NCBI GenBank assembly: GCA_001767915.1
Contig: MEMI01000040.1
Coordinates: 3,222-58,226 of the forward strand
Origin: Alphaproteobacteria bacterium RIFCSPHIGHO2_02_FULL_46_13
GTDB lineage: Bacteria > Pseudomonadota > Alphaproteobacteria > Micavibrionales > Micavibrionaceae
Direction of reading: 5' to 3'
DNA: 55,005 nucleotides
Within the stretch, counting starts at the first letter, position 1. Each line of letters begins with the position of its first letter. The translations under genes were made by a program, and so were the position numbers. The notes beneath the pieces were generated by a model that saw only the letters and a list, made by a program, of their open reading frames with translations, was not told the origin of the DNA and did no database searches. Positions 40,040 through 49,709 of this stretch are shown here, in pieces.

Positions 40040-41041
40040 ATGACCCCGATTTTTACCGCCATTGGCAATGCCTGTATAGACCTGATTGCACCAGTTGATG
40101 ATGCATTCCTGATCCGACATGGCCTGACAAAAGGCCTTTGCCGTTTTGTGGATGATGCCGCCTTGCTGGATGCGATTAAATCCGAAATCGGGACGTACCA
40201 GTCTATTCCGGGGGGCGCAGGGGCAAACGTTACCCATGTGATGTCGGCCTTGGGACAGCAAGCACATTTTATCAGCAAGATCGGCGCAGACCCCGAAGGC
40301 GCCTATTTCAAAAAATATATGGAAGAAAATGGCGTTAAATGCCACTTCCCCGCCCCGAGCGAAAATATGGGATCATCACAAGTCTTCACCTTCATCACGC
40401 CGGATGGAGAGCGAACATTCCTGAGCTTTGATGACGTTGCCAAAACATTTACTTCCGCCGATTATGATTTTGACCTGCTCCATCAAACAAATTTCCTTTA
40501 TCTGGACGGCTATTGCTTGGTTTCAAAATCAACCCCGCAAAGTTTCGTAGAGGCAGCGAATGCCGCCCGTCATCGTGGCGGGCATGTAACATTTAATATC
40601 GGAGACATTGAATATTACACAACACAAAAAAATGACGTCACTACCATCCTCAATAGTTGTGACAGCGTCATTTGTAATGCGAACGAGGCAAGGGTGATGT
40701 TCGGGGATAATGATGACCTGTCAATCCTTGCCCGCAAAATGTCGGAACAATTTTTATTCGGTGCAATAACGGACGGAGAAAATGGCGCAATCGTCTTTCA
40801 CAACAAAATCATTGCCCATGTTCCGGCGATTGCCATTCCACCCTCTGCACTGGTCGATACGAATGGTGCTGGCGATCATTTTTCAGCGGGATTTATTTAT
40901 GGCCTGATGAATGGATATAACCTTGAACAATCCGGACGCCTCGGCACACTCTGCTCCGCCGATTGCATCACCCACGCAGGGGCGCGCCCGTTAGGAGGGT
41001 ATGGATCGTTAAAGCATCTTATAGGACACTCTCAAAAGTAG
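40040..41041 (+). CDS. PfkB family nucleoside (adenosine-type) kinase
   Basis: 'IPGGAGANVTHVMSALGQQAHFISKIGADPEG', 'VDTNGAGDHFSAGFIYGLM'. Confidence 0.9.
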   Translation: MTPIFTAIGNACIDLIAPVDDAFLIRHGLTKGLCRFVDDAALLDAIKSEIGTYQSIPGGAGANVTHVMSALGQQAHFISKIGADPEGAYFKKYMEENGVKCHFPAPSENMGSSQVFTFITPDGERTFLSFDDVAKTFTSADYDFDLLHQTNFLYLDGYCLVSKSTPQSFVEAANAARHRGGHVTFNIGDIEYYTTQKNDVTTILNSCDSVICNANEARVMFGDNDDLSILARKMSEQFLFGAITDGENGAIVFHNKIIAHVPAIAIPPSALVDTNGAGDHFSAGFIYGLMNGYNLEQSGRLGTLCSADCITHAGARPLGGYGSLKHLIGHSQK

Positions 41042-41043
41042 CG

Positions 41044-41367
41044 TTAACGTGACGCCATGGACAGTGAAGCTACTTTCACCGATCCGACTGGCACAGCACC
41101 TGCGGCACAATTTTCTAATTTAGCACCAGCCAGCTCCCGAGCAACCAAAGCTTCAGTACCACGATCCGCAAATCCAGCCTCTGCCATTTCTTTAAAATAA
41201 TTCGATAGAAATGCCCCTTCACTCCCCGCATTTGCTCCCACACTATTGTCTTTTCTATCCAAGACACAAATACCAACCTTTGTTGCCCCTTTTGCTAGCT
41301 TTGAAACAACATTATCTAATCTATCTTGGAATGCTTTTGCTTCCTGTTCTTGAGTAATCTCGGACAT
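41044..41367 (-). CDS. Hypothetical protein, 107 aa
   Basis: Complete ORF downstream of 41508..42449 on the same strand. Confidence 0.5.
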   Translation of the reverse strand: MSEITQEQEAKAFQDRLDNVVSKLAKGATKVGICVLDRKDNSVGANAGSEGAFLSNYFKEMAEAGFADRGTEALVARELAGAKLENCAAGAVPVGSVKVASLSMASR

Positions 41368-41507
41368 TTTATAACCCCACTACATTTCATTCGTTTTAAT
41401 TATTCTAAAGTCTATCATAGAGAACTTAACAATTTGATATTCCTCTCTAAGCCCCCCCCTAAATACACTTTGGACATTGCTAAATTGAATCCACTAAAAG
41501 CCAATTC

Positions 41508-42449
41508 CTACATAACAAGGTCGCAAGCTTTTCGCGCAATCGGCGTCATAACGAGCTCAGTTCCAGCAGCAGCCCCCACAGCAAGAGCTGCGCCTACTGG
41601 CCCTGTATAGCCAGTTCCCAAAAAAACAGCCACACCAGCCACAACCCCACTAGCAGCTCCTGCTGCCTCACCAAAGGACTCACATAAAACTCCTTTTTTA
41701 GGCCCTTCACCAATAGCCAATTTTCCTAAAGTCCCAGCCCCCGGAGCAACAGCGTTGACAGATGCCATACCGACTTCTGCGGCATTAGCTCCTTGAGCCA
41801 TCGCAAGCCCACCAGCAACGGCTGCGCCGACAGCTTTTCCGTAGATGCCAAATTTACGCGCGTGATGAGTTACCTCTTCCATCAACTGTCCAGATGTCAT
41901 TTTAAATCCACGTTGCAGTTGCTCACTGGCGAAATTATTAGCCATCTTTTGTGCATCGCCTGCCTCAATATGCAAAGCACCAGAAATTTTGTCGGGGGCA
42001 ACACTTCTTGGAATGTCGCCTTTTAATTCAACACCACTCGCTTTTAATTCTCTAACAACAACTTCTGGATGCATTGGTCTCCCATTGACGCTGATAGCAA
42101 GTGCAGGGCGATAAGACGCACTATATCCATGCGACTTTAAATCCATTCCAACCTCATTGACCAAACCACTGAAACCAACACCACTTTTTGCCAGCATTGT
42201 TTTTAGCTTATTCATTTCTGCGGGCGGCCAATCCTTATTGTTTTGTACAACCTCTGTTAAATATTTATCGTAAAGGGCGCCTGATGCAGGATCCTTGCGC
42301 ATCCCCATAATTCCATCACGTATGGAATGATACGTATCTGATGTAAGAAGTTTATTCTGGTGAGCCACGTCCGCAACCAAAGTTTGACCGTTACGTGTAT
42401 AAGGCTCTAATGTAACTGTTTTTGATGCCTGCGTTGTCGTCATATGCAA
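41508..42449 (-). CDS. Hypothetical protein with Gly/Ala-rich hydrophobic C-terminus
   Basis: 'AVGAAVAGGLAMAQGANAAEVG', 'FGEAAGAASGVVAGVAVFLGTGYTGPVGAALAVGAAAGTELV': glycine-zipper-like segments. Confidence 0.6.
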   Translation of the reverse strand: MHMTTTQASKTVTLEPYTRNGQTLVADVAHQNKLLTSDTYHSIRDGIMGMRKDPASGALYDKYLTEVVQNNKDWPPAEMNKLKTMLAKSGVGFSGLVNEVGMDLKSHGYSASYRPALAISVNGRPMHPEVVVRELKASGVELKGDIPRSVAPDKISGALHIEAGDAQKMANNFASEQLQRGFKMTSGQLMEEVTHHARKFGIYGKAVGAAVAGGLAMAQGANAAEVGMASVNAVAPGAGTLGKLAIGEGPKKGVLCESFGEAAGAASGVVAGVAVFLGTGYTGPVGAALAVGAAAGTELVMTPIARKACDLVM

Positions 42450-42578
42450 TCCCTCTTATTTATATATACAAGATAAATAAAAAGTTTTTATTTGTTATGA
42501 ATAATAGATAAAATTTGAAACATTTCCCAACACACTGAAAAACATAGATAATTTTCGGAATAATGCTATAATTAGGAT

Positions 42579-43541
42579 ATGAACAACCCACCAATCCCAT
42601 CCATAACGGCCATGAACCAAGCGGTTGATATTGTTTTATCCAGCCGCCACCCTGAAAATAAAGTTGCCGCAACTGTTTTTAAAGACGGGAACAGTTTATC
42701 CAAAACGAATGACTGGCCACCTGCTATCCTCGAAAAATTGGGACAGGATGCGCGCGTGGGGGATAGTAGCGGCACCGTGCATGCTGAAGTCAATTGCCTG
42801 ACCCATCTGACTTTCCCGAGCGAGGGCGGAAGTTTAGCCATCACCGACCCCTGTTGCCCCAACTGCGCCAAATGTATTGCCGAGGCCGGAATCACATCGG
42901 TCTATATCGACCATAAAGGGTTCGAGAAAGATTTTGCGGTCAGGCGCGGTGATGAGTTTCAGGATATGTCACTGCGTATCCTTGCCCATGCGGGGGTGAG
43001 CCTGTACGAAGTCATTCGCAAAGAAAATAAAATCAGACTTCTGTATGAACCGCCCAACGGTTATATCCCGCCCGAAGATAACCCGATTGAAATCCGCCCC
43101 TGTCGCGGAACACTCTCGGATGACACTCTTTTGCAAACGGCGAAATTGGTGAAGGTAAAACACGAACGCTGGGGCTGTGCATTGGCAACGGATAGTCACG
43201 GAAAATTATGGACATTGGTTGCATCGGCGCACCCTGCTATCGGGCATACTCAGGACGACTTTTATAAAACAGATGGTAAGTATGATTTTATTCTGGAACC
43301 GATGAACCGTATTTTGATGGGGGCCGCCCGTAAGGGATTAAAAATATCACAAAACCATATTTGGTGTTCCGTCCTGCCATCCCCGCGCGAAATGGTCAAT
43401 TTGGTCGGCTACGGGGTTCGGAAAATCTATATCGGTGATTTAAATGCCGCCAAGAAACCAGCGTCCCTTTCATCGAAAGAAACATTGGAAGCTAATCAGA
43501 TTATAACATTTGAAGAGATGAGTCTCTCGACACCCGCCTAA
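42579..43541 (+). CDS. Deaminase-fold protein: active N-terminal dCMP/cytidine deaminase-like domain plus degenerate second copy
   Basis: N-terminal 'VHAEVNCLTHL...DPCCPNCAKCIAEAGITSVYIDH'; C-terminal counterpart 'LEPMNRILMGA...CSVLPSPREMVNLVGYGVRKIYIGD'. Confidence 0.8.
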   Translation: MNNPPIPSITAMNQAVDIVLSSRHPENKVAATVFKDGNSLSKTNDWPPAILEKLGQDARVGDSSGTVHAEVNCLTHLTFPSEGGSLAITDPCCPNCAKCIAEAGITSVYIDHKGFEKDFAVRRGDEFQDMSLRILAHAGVSLYEVIRKENKIRLLYEPPNGYIPPEDNPIEIRPCRGTLSDDTLLQTAKLVKVKHERWGCALATDSHGKLWTLVASAHPAIGHTQDDFYKTDGKYDFILEPMNRILMGAARKGLKISQNHIWCSVLPSPREMVNLVGYGVRKIYIGDLNAAKKPASLSSKETLEANQIITFEEMSLSTPA

Positions 43542-43975
43542 CGATGATTGGCGACCATGTCCTGAATATCTTCGTCAGAAAATTCGAAGCCACGCGCTAA
43601 TTCTTCGATAATAATTTCGCGGATCAAACGCCCTAAATCTTCGCCTGTTTCACACCATACATCCAAGATAGGGCGGCGATAGACAACAATTTTATCTTCG
43701 CCATTGGCAATTTTCTTTTGAACACCGGGGGAAATTTCCTTAGCTGAATGATAGAGCGCCAATAATTCATAAGGTGTTTCGATTTCCAAATCCTGCATGG
43801 TTGCATCATCCGGAAATTCTTCAATCTCTAAAACTAACTCTTCGCATTTTCCTGATAATTCATCTGGAAGATTTTCAAGAGCCTGACGCGCAAAGACAGC
43901 AATATCATCGGCATTCGGGGGCGATGAAAAATTCATTATGATTTCTTGTCTGGATACGGCCTTGGCTGTCATCAT
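43538..43975 (-). CDS. Metallopeptidase-family (DUF1025, zincin-like) protein lacking HExxH
   Basis: 'LPDELSGKCEELVLEIEEFPDD...ELLALYHS...KIVVYRRPILDVW...LIREIIIEELARGFEFSDEDI'. Confidence 0.75.
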   Translation of the reverse strand: MMTAKAVSRQEIIMNFSSPPNADDIAVFARQALENLPDELSGKCEELVLEIEEFPDDATMQDLEIETPYELLALYHSAKEISPGVQKKIANGEDKIVVYRRPILDVWCETGEDLGRLIREIIIEELARGFEFSDEDIQDMVANHR

Positions 43976-44024
43976 GGACTCCCCCCTTGCTTAAAAATTG
44001 CGTGATTGATTCGGAGAATAGCGC

Positions 44025-44053
44025 AAAAAAGGGGGGATTGCCAATCCCCCCTT
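44025..44053 (-). terminator. Rho-independent terminator downstream of the PAS-MCP gene
   Basis: Minus strand GGGGGGATT-ggc-AATCCCCCC then TTTTTT. Confidence 0.85.
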
Positions 44054-44077
44054 CTAAATGACTGAAAGTTATTAATA

Positions 44078-45559
44078 TTAATCAACGATATTATCGGCGG
44101 CTGTCTTGGTCTGATCCACCGAAGCTTTCACATCCATAATTGCATTCACGATATAACTCAGGTTGGAACTGACCTCGTTCATCGCCTGGGATGCGCTTTG
44201 CATGTTGGATGACATATCACGCGCCACAGCACTCTGTTCTTCAACAGCCCCCGCAACACCGGCAACATAACCACGGGCATTATCAATTCTTCCCATGATG
44301 ACCTGCAACCCGTTGGCAACAACAGAGACGACCTCTTGGATATTGTTGATCTCGCCGCCAATTTTATGGGTAGCCTCGGCAACCTGTGTCGCAAGTCCTT
44401 TAACTTCGGATGCCACAACCGCAAAACCTTTACCAGCTTCCCCTGCCCGCGCCGCTTCAATCGTCGCGTTGAGGGAGAGCAGATTAACTTGTTCGGCGAT
44501 TTTTTGAATGAGGCTGACAATACCGGACATCGCTTGCGCGGCCTCCAGCAATTTTTTAGTTTCAACATCCGTTTCAACCACTTTTTGATAGGCTTCATCT
44601 GCCGCCGTAGATGTTTTGCTCATGGTTTGTGAAATCTCCACAACCGACGCATGCAACTCTTCTGCCCCTGCAGCCACAGTCTGGACGTTTGATGTCGTCT
44701 GTGTTGCTCCACTAGATGCAGATGTTGTTTGTTGATTCACGGTATTAACGGCATCATTGATTTTATTCAGATAGCCGCCCATATCGCGTTTGATCGCTCT
44801 CAATTGATCAATGTTCTTGCTAATGTCGGTTGCAAATTTAACAACTTTATACGGCTTGCCGTTCGGGTCGAGGATAGGGTTATAAGAGGCCTCGATCCAG
44901 ACTTCTTTCCCACCTTTACCAATCCGCTTATATTGCGCGGCCTGATATATCCCTGCGCGAAGTTCATCCCAGAATGTTCTGTATGCCGGACTATCCCTGT
45001 AAGCCGAATCGACAAACATACTGTGATGTTTGCCTTGGATTTCATCCAGCCTATATCCTAAAGTAGAAAGAAAATTCTCATTAGCGGTGATAATTGTTCC
45101 GTCCAGATTAAATTCAATCACGGCCTGTGACTTATTGACCGCTGCCAATTTCCCTTCGGAATCGGCATTCTTCATTTTTTGGGCAGTGATATCGGTTGCA
45201 AATTTAACAACCTTATACGGCTTACCATTTTTGTCTAAAATAGGGTTATAAGACGCCTCAATCCAGACTTCTTTCCCGCTCTTAGTAATCCGCTTATATT
45301 GCGCAGCCTGAAATTTACCGGCACGCAGCGTCTCCCAGAACATTCTGTATTCCTGGCTGTCCTTGTAGGATGGCTCAACAAACAAGCTGTGGTGTTTTCC
45401 CTGCACCTCATCTAATCGATACCCTAAAGCATTCAGAAAGTTCTCGTTGGCGGTGACAATTGTTCCGTCCAACTTAAATTCGATTATTGCCTGCGACTTG
45501 TCCAGTGCAGCTAGTTTAGCTTCAATATCTTGAACATGGCTGGAATTAAAAAACATCAA
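44078..45559 (-). CDS. Methyl-accepting chemotaxis protein with two tandem PAS domains, no TM segment
   Basis: Two PAS repeats 'GTI(V/I)TANENFL..LGYRLDE(V/I)QGKHHS(L/M)FV' and MCP tip '[41 protein letters not shown]'. Confidence 0.95.
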   Translation of the reverse strand: MMFFNSSHVQDIEAKLAALDKSQAIIEFKLDGTIVTANENFLNALGYRLDEVQGKHHSLFVEPSYKDSQEYRMFWETLRAGKFQAAQYKRITKSGKEVWIEASYNPILDKNGKPYKVVKFATDITAQKMKNADSEGKLAAVNKSQAVIEFNLDGTIITANENFLSTLGYRLDEIQGKHHSMFVDSAYRDSPAYRTFWDELRAGIYQAAQYKRIGKGGKEVWIEASYNPILDPNGKPYKVVKFATDISKNIDQLRAIKRDMGGYLNKINDAVNTVNQQTTSASSGATQTTSNVQTVAAGAEELHASVVEISQTMSKTSTAADEAYQKVVETDVETKKLLEAAQAMSGIVSLIQKIAEQVNLLSLNATIEAARAGEAGKGFAVVASEVKGLATQVAEATHKIGGEINNIQEVVSVVANGLQVIMGRIDNARGYVAGVAGAVEEQSAVARDMSSNMQSASQAMNEVSSNLSYIVNAIMDVKASVDQTKTAADNIVD

Positions 45560-45726
45560 ATAACTTCTCCTGTAAAGGTTGCATCATGTAAAGGCTGTAT
45601 AAATAATGGAAAACCGTCCATCACCAAAATTACCATCCAATACTAAAAGGCTTTCTTAATTCAGGAGGTATGTAGTACTTAATAACCCATACTATATAAC
45701 TCTTTTTTTGAACCCAAACAATCTGC

Positions 45727-46674
45727 TCAGAGTTGTAAACTCTCTGCTTGCGGCATATCAATCATCGCTTGATCAATATCGTCTGAAAATGGCATCGCCG
45801 TCTGTGTGCCAGTTTTCAAACATGTCAAACTTCCTGCAACACTTGCACGCCGCATCGCTTCGGTCAATTCTATGCCATCGTGAATGGCTGCTGCGAACGT
45901 ACCGCAATATGCATCCCCTGCACCTGTAATATCAACCACCTGCGATTGATCAAGTGGCATGATGGGCACACCCCATGCCTGACCATCCTTGGTAACCGCG
46001 ACAGAGCCGCCTTTTCCAATGGTGATGATACAGGTCAGCTGGCCTTCAATTGCCAAGGCTTGCGCCAATTTAACAGCATTGTTTTCTGTTTTTAAATTCA
46101 GCTTATTTGCAATCTGTCTTGCTTCGATACTATTCACGATCAGATAATCCAAAAGACCAAATGCTTTTTTAGGAAGAGTTATCGCGGGAGCGAGATTGAG
46201 AATTGTTCTCACTCCTCTATTATGTGCTCGCTCCAATAAAGTGATTGTCTGATCAACAGGCAATTCCATTTGCATCAATAAGACATTCCCCTTGAGCAGA
46301 ATTTCATCCGGAACCTGATCATGGATGGCTTCCTTATTAGCACCCGACATCACGATAACCGTGTTCTCCCCGGTTTTATCGCGGGTCACAACAGCCATGC
46401 CAGTGTCTTCATTGTCGGTATAAGCAACGCCGGATACCATGACGCCATTCGACTTCAATTCTTCGCGAAGCATCTTGCCGTAGTCATCATTTCCGACACG
46501 ACCGATCAAGGCTACCTTCGCCGTGGTTGACCGCGCAGCAGCCAAAGCCTGATTTCCGCCCTTCCCGCCAGGGGAATGAACGTAGCCGTTTGAGAGTACA
46601 GTTTCACCAGGTTCAGGAAAATTTTCCACCTGAACGCCAATATCCATGTTGAGAGAGCCAAATACGATAATCAT
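45727..46674 (-). CDS. rbsK: Ribokinase
   Basis: 'IIVFGSLNMDIGVQVENFPEPGETVLSNGYVHSPGGKGGNQALAAARS', 'VDITGAGDAYCGTFAAAI'. Confidence 0.92.
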   Translation of the reverse strand: MIIVFGSLNMDIGVQVENFPEPGETVLSNGYVHSPGGKGGNQALAAARSTTAKVALIGRVGNDDYGKMLREELKSNGVMVSGVAYTDNEDTGMAVVTRDKTGENTVIVMSGANKEAIHDQVPDEILLKGNVLLMQMELPVDQTITLLERAHNRGVRTILNLAPAITLPKKAFGLLDYLIVNSIEARQIANKLNLKTENNAVKLAQALAIEGQLTCIITIGKGGSVAVTKDGQAWGVPIMPLDQSQVVDITGAGDAYCGTFAAAIHDGIELTEAMRRASVAGSLTCLKTGTQTAMPFSDDIDQAMIDMPQAESLQL

Positions 46675-46851
46675 TCTATGATTCTAACATATTTTGAAAA
46701 AAGTCCCATCCCTTTAATATATATGATGCAATGCAATATCTTTACATCCCATTGGCCTTTTGAATCTATAATTCGAATGATAATCACTCTCAACTTCTCT
46801 GTTTGGCTTTTGGGAAGCAAAGTTTTATAAATGGGTTTGAAGAGGTCACAC

Positions 46852-48075
46852 ATGGATTACCGCGCATTTTTTGATAGAAGTATTCAAAACCTGAAAACCG
46901 AAGGTCGTTACCGCAATTTTGCGAATCTGGAACGACTGGCCGGACAATTCCCAAAGGCTCTCTTTCACGACACATCAGGCATCAGCCGCGAAGTCACCAT
47001 CTGGTGCAGTAATGATTATTTAGGGATGGGACAAAATCCAAAAGTTTTAAATGCCATGCATGACGCCATCAATAAATGTGGCGCGGGTGCGGGTGGTACG
47101 CGCAATATTTCTGGCACGACAAAATATATTGTTGACCTTGAATCCTCCCTTGCCGATCTTCATCATAAAGAGGCCGCACTGGTTTTTCCATCAGGCTATA
47201 CCGCAAACGAAGGCGCTCTCTCCACCATCACAAAATTATTGCCTGATTGCCATGTATTTTCAGATGATCTCAATCATGCGTCGATGATCCACGGGATTCG
47301 TGACGGCAAATCCACAAAACATATTTACAAACATAACGACCTCAACCATCTGGAAGATTTGCTAAAAGCTGCGCCAACACACGCACCGAAATTAATTGCG
47401 TTTGAATCCGTCTATTCGATGGAAGGCGACATTGCCCCGATCAAAGACATTTGTGATCTGGCTGACAAATATAATGCCATGACCTATCTGGACGAGGTTC
47501 ATGCGGTTGGCGTGTATGGTCCGCGCGGCGGCGGCGTTGCCGAAGAACGCGGCCTGATGGACCGGATTGATATGATTGAAGGCACGTTTGGCAAAGCTTA
47601 CGGTTTGATGGGCGGTTTTATCACGGGCAATGCATCGATCATTGATGCGGTACGGTCTTATTCAGGGAATTTTATTTTCACCACTGCCCTGCCCCCTGTC
47701 CTTTGTGCAGGTGCGCTCGCGAGCGTTGAATATTTGAAAACATCTTCCGTTGAACGCGACATTGTCAAAGCCAATTCAAAATTGTTGAAATATAAATTGA
47801 ACACAATCGGCCTGTCTTATTTGCCGGGGGACAGCCATATCGTCCCATTGATGATTGGTGATTCCACATGCTGTAAAGCCATTACCGACTGGTTATTGCA
47901 CGAATATAATATCTATGTGCAACCGATTAATTATCCGACCGTTCCAAAGGGGACTGAACGCATGCGCCTCACCGCAACCGCCGTTCATACCGAGGTGCAT
48001 ATCAATGAACTTGTCTCATCCCTCTGGAAACTCTGGACAGAAAATCACGAGCTGATGAACGCGCGCGTGGCTTAG
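46852..48075 (+). CDS. hemA: 5-aminolevulinate synthase
   Basis: '[16 protein letters not shown]', '[16 protein letters not shown]', '[22 protein letters not shown]', '[14 protein letters not shown]'. Confidence 0.95.
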   Translation: MDYRAFFDRSIQNLKTEGRYRNFANLERLAGQFPKALFHDTSGISREVTIWCSNDYLGMGQNPKVLNAMHDAINKCGAGAGGTRNISGTTKYIVDLESSLADLHHKEAALVFPSGYTANEGALSTITKLLPDCHVFSDDLNHASMIHGIRDGKSTKHIYKHNDLNHLEDLLKAAPTHAPKLIAFESVYSMEGDIAPIKDICDLADKYNAMTYLDEVHAVGVYGPRGGGVAEERGLMDRIDMIEGTFGKAYGLMGGFITGNASIIDAVRSYSGNFIFTTALPPVLCAGALASVEYLKTSSVERDIVKANSKLLKYKLNTIGLSYLPGDSHIVPLMIGDSTCCKAITDWLLHEYNIYVQPINYPTVPKGTERMRLTATAVHTEVHINELVSSLWKLWTENHELMNARVA

Positions 48076-48668
48076 CTCTTGAAATAATTCACAAGACTTT
48101 CCGCCCGCCCCAAGGTGCGGTCAAGTTCGGCCATGGTTTTACCCAGATCAGGGGACGCGTCGTTCACCCAAGTGAGCAACACCCATAAATAAGCAAGTGA
48201 TAACCCGCTCAGATATATTCCGCCGAACAACCCTTCGGTGTCCATCCCTGCACATTTCGCCATGCGGGTCATGCTGGATTTCAAAAGAGCGATGTCGGCA
48301 CAGCTCGACTCTTTCGTCCATCCGAAAGATTTGAAAAATGAAATATGCGCGGCGCGGTTCTGATTGGCGATTTCAATCCGTTCCATCAACACATCAAACA
48401 ACCTGTCACGCATCGGGGCGTCTTCATCAACGACGGAGAAAACCTCCTCAACCTCGGTATCCAACACGTCAATAATCGCCGCGACAATATCCGACTTTGT
48501 CTGAAAACGCGCTGTGACTTCATCCACCTTTAAATCTGCCGCATCGGCGATTTGCTTGACTGCTACAAATTCCCACGGATGGGATGCAGCAACGTCCAGA
48601 GCCGCAGATAATATCTTGTTGCGGATTTTGGTTGAATTTCCTGATGATTGTGTTTTCTTATGCGCCAT
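48072..48668 (-). CDS. TetR/AcrR family transcriptional regulator
   Basis: N-terminal HTH '[49 protein letters not shown]'. Confidence 0.78.
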   Translation of the reverse strand: MAHKKTQSSGNSTKIRNKILSAALDVAASHPWEFVAVKQIADAADLKVDEVTARFQTKSDIVAAIIDVLDTEVEEVFSVVDEDAPMRDRLFDVLMERIEIANQNRAAHISFFKSFGWTKESSCADIALLKSSMTRMAKCAGMDTEGLFGGIYLSGLSLAYLWVLLTWVNDASPDLGKTMAELDRTLGRAESLVNYFKS

Positions 48669-48721
48669 AATATAAAAGAGATACTCCTCTTACGCCAAGT
48701 TTTCAACGAAGGAATTGCTTC

Positions 48722-49705
48722 ATGACTGCCCTCTACGGATTAACCGCCATCGGAAACGCGATTGTTGACGTTTTGGCACCTGCCAGCACCGATTTTATCG
48801 CATCCCAAGCCAAAAATGGCATGCAACCCAATACTATGAATTTGATCAATGCCGAACGCGCCGCCGAACTTTATGGATTAATGGGACAGGCCACCGAAAT
48901 GTCCGGTGGCTCCGCCGGAAATACCATGGCCTGCTTTGCGTCTTTCGGGGGTAAGGGTGCCTATATCGGTAAAGTTGCCGATGACCAACTGGGGAAAATC
49001 TTTGCCCATGATACGCGCGCGATTGGTGTGCATTTTGAATCCGCTCCGCTCGTTGGCGGCAAACCGACCGCACAATGTTTAATCCTTGTAACACCGGATG
49101 CCCACCGCACCATGAATACATATTTGGGCGCCTGCACCCAACTGACCGAAGATGATGTTGATGAAAATCTGATCGCCAATTCCAAAGTGACGTATCTTGA
49201 AGGTTACTTATTCGATGAACCAAAAGCCAAAGCGGCCTTTTTCAAAGCCGCCGAATTGGTCAAAAAACATAACCGCAAACTCTCCCTCACTTTGTCCGAC
49301 CCGTTCTGTGTTGTGCGCTATCGCGACGAATTTATGGCACTTGTCGAGAACCATGTGGATATTCTCTTTGCAAACGAATCCGAACTCAAAGAACTCACCC
49401 AACTTTCCGACATCCATCAAGCAATTGAATCCATCCGCGGCAAATGCGAGATTATCGCAGTCACCCTTGGGGAAAAAGGGTCAATCATTGTCACCAAAGA
49501 CGACACTATCTATATTGAGGTCGTCCCACCAAAACAACTGGTTGACACAACAGGCGCCGGAGATGCCTACGCAGCGGGCTTCCTGTTCGGCCTTACCGAA
49601 GGAAAACCACTTCCCGAATGCGGACGCTTAGGTTCTATTGCTGCGAGTGAAGTCATCAGCCACATGGGGCCACGACCACTGGTCAATTTAAAAGATTTAA
49701 TTTAA
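48722..49705 (+). CDS. PfkB family adenosine kinase-like protein
   Basis: 'MSGGSAGNTMACFASFGGKGAYIGKVADDQLG', 'VDTTGAGDAYAAGFLFGL'. Confidence 0.92.
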   Translation: MTALYGLTAIGNAIVDVLAPASTDFIASQAKNGMQPNTMNLINAERAAELYGLMGQATEMSGGSAGNTMACFASFGGKGAYIGKVADDQLGKIFAHDTRAIGVHFESAPLVGGKPTAQCLILVTPDAHRTMNTYLGACTQLTEDDVDENLIANSKVTYLEGYLFDEPKAKAAFFKAAELVKKHNRKLSLTLSDPFCVVRYRDEFMALVENHVDILFANESELKELTQLSDIHQAIESIRGKCEIIAVTLGEKGSIIVTKDDTIYIEVVPPKQLVDTTGAGDAYAAGFLFGLTEGKPLPECGRLGSIAASEVISHMGPRPLVNLKDLI

Positions 49706-49709
49706 ATGA

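Noticed and set aside
39922-40278. N-terminal extension of the deaminase track ORF
   Set aside because: Overlaps the divergent PfkB gene and precedes the obvious conserved start MTLDHKKYMRRAYELA.
46770-46851. 'GAATGATAATCACTCTC' upstream of hemA as a Fur/Irr-type iron box
   Set aside because: Only a half-site-like TGATAATCA is present, with no convincing full dyad; too short in AT-rich DNA to call.
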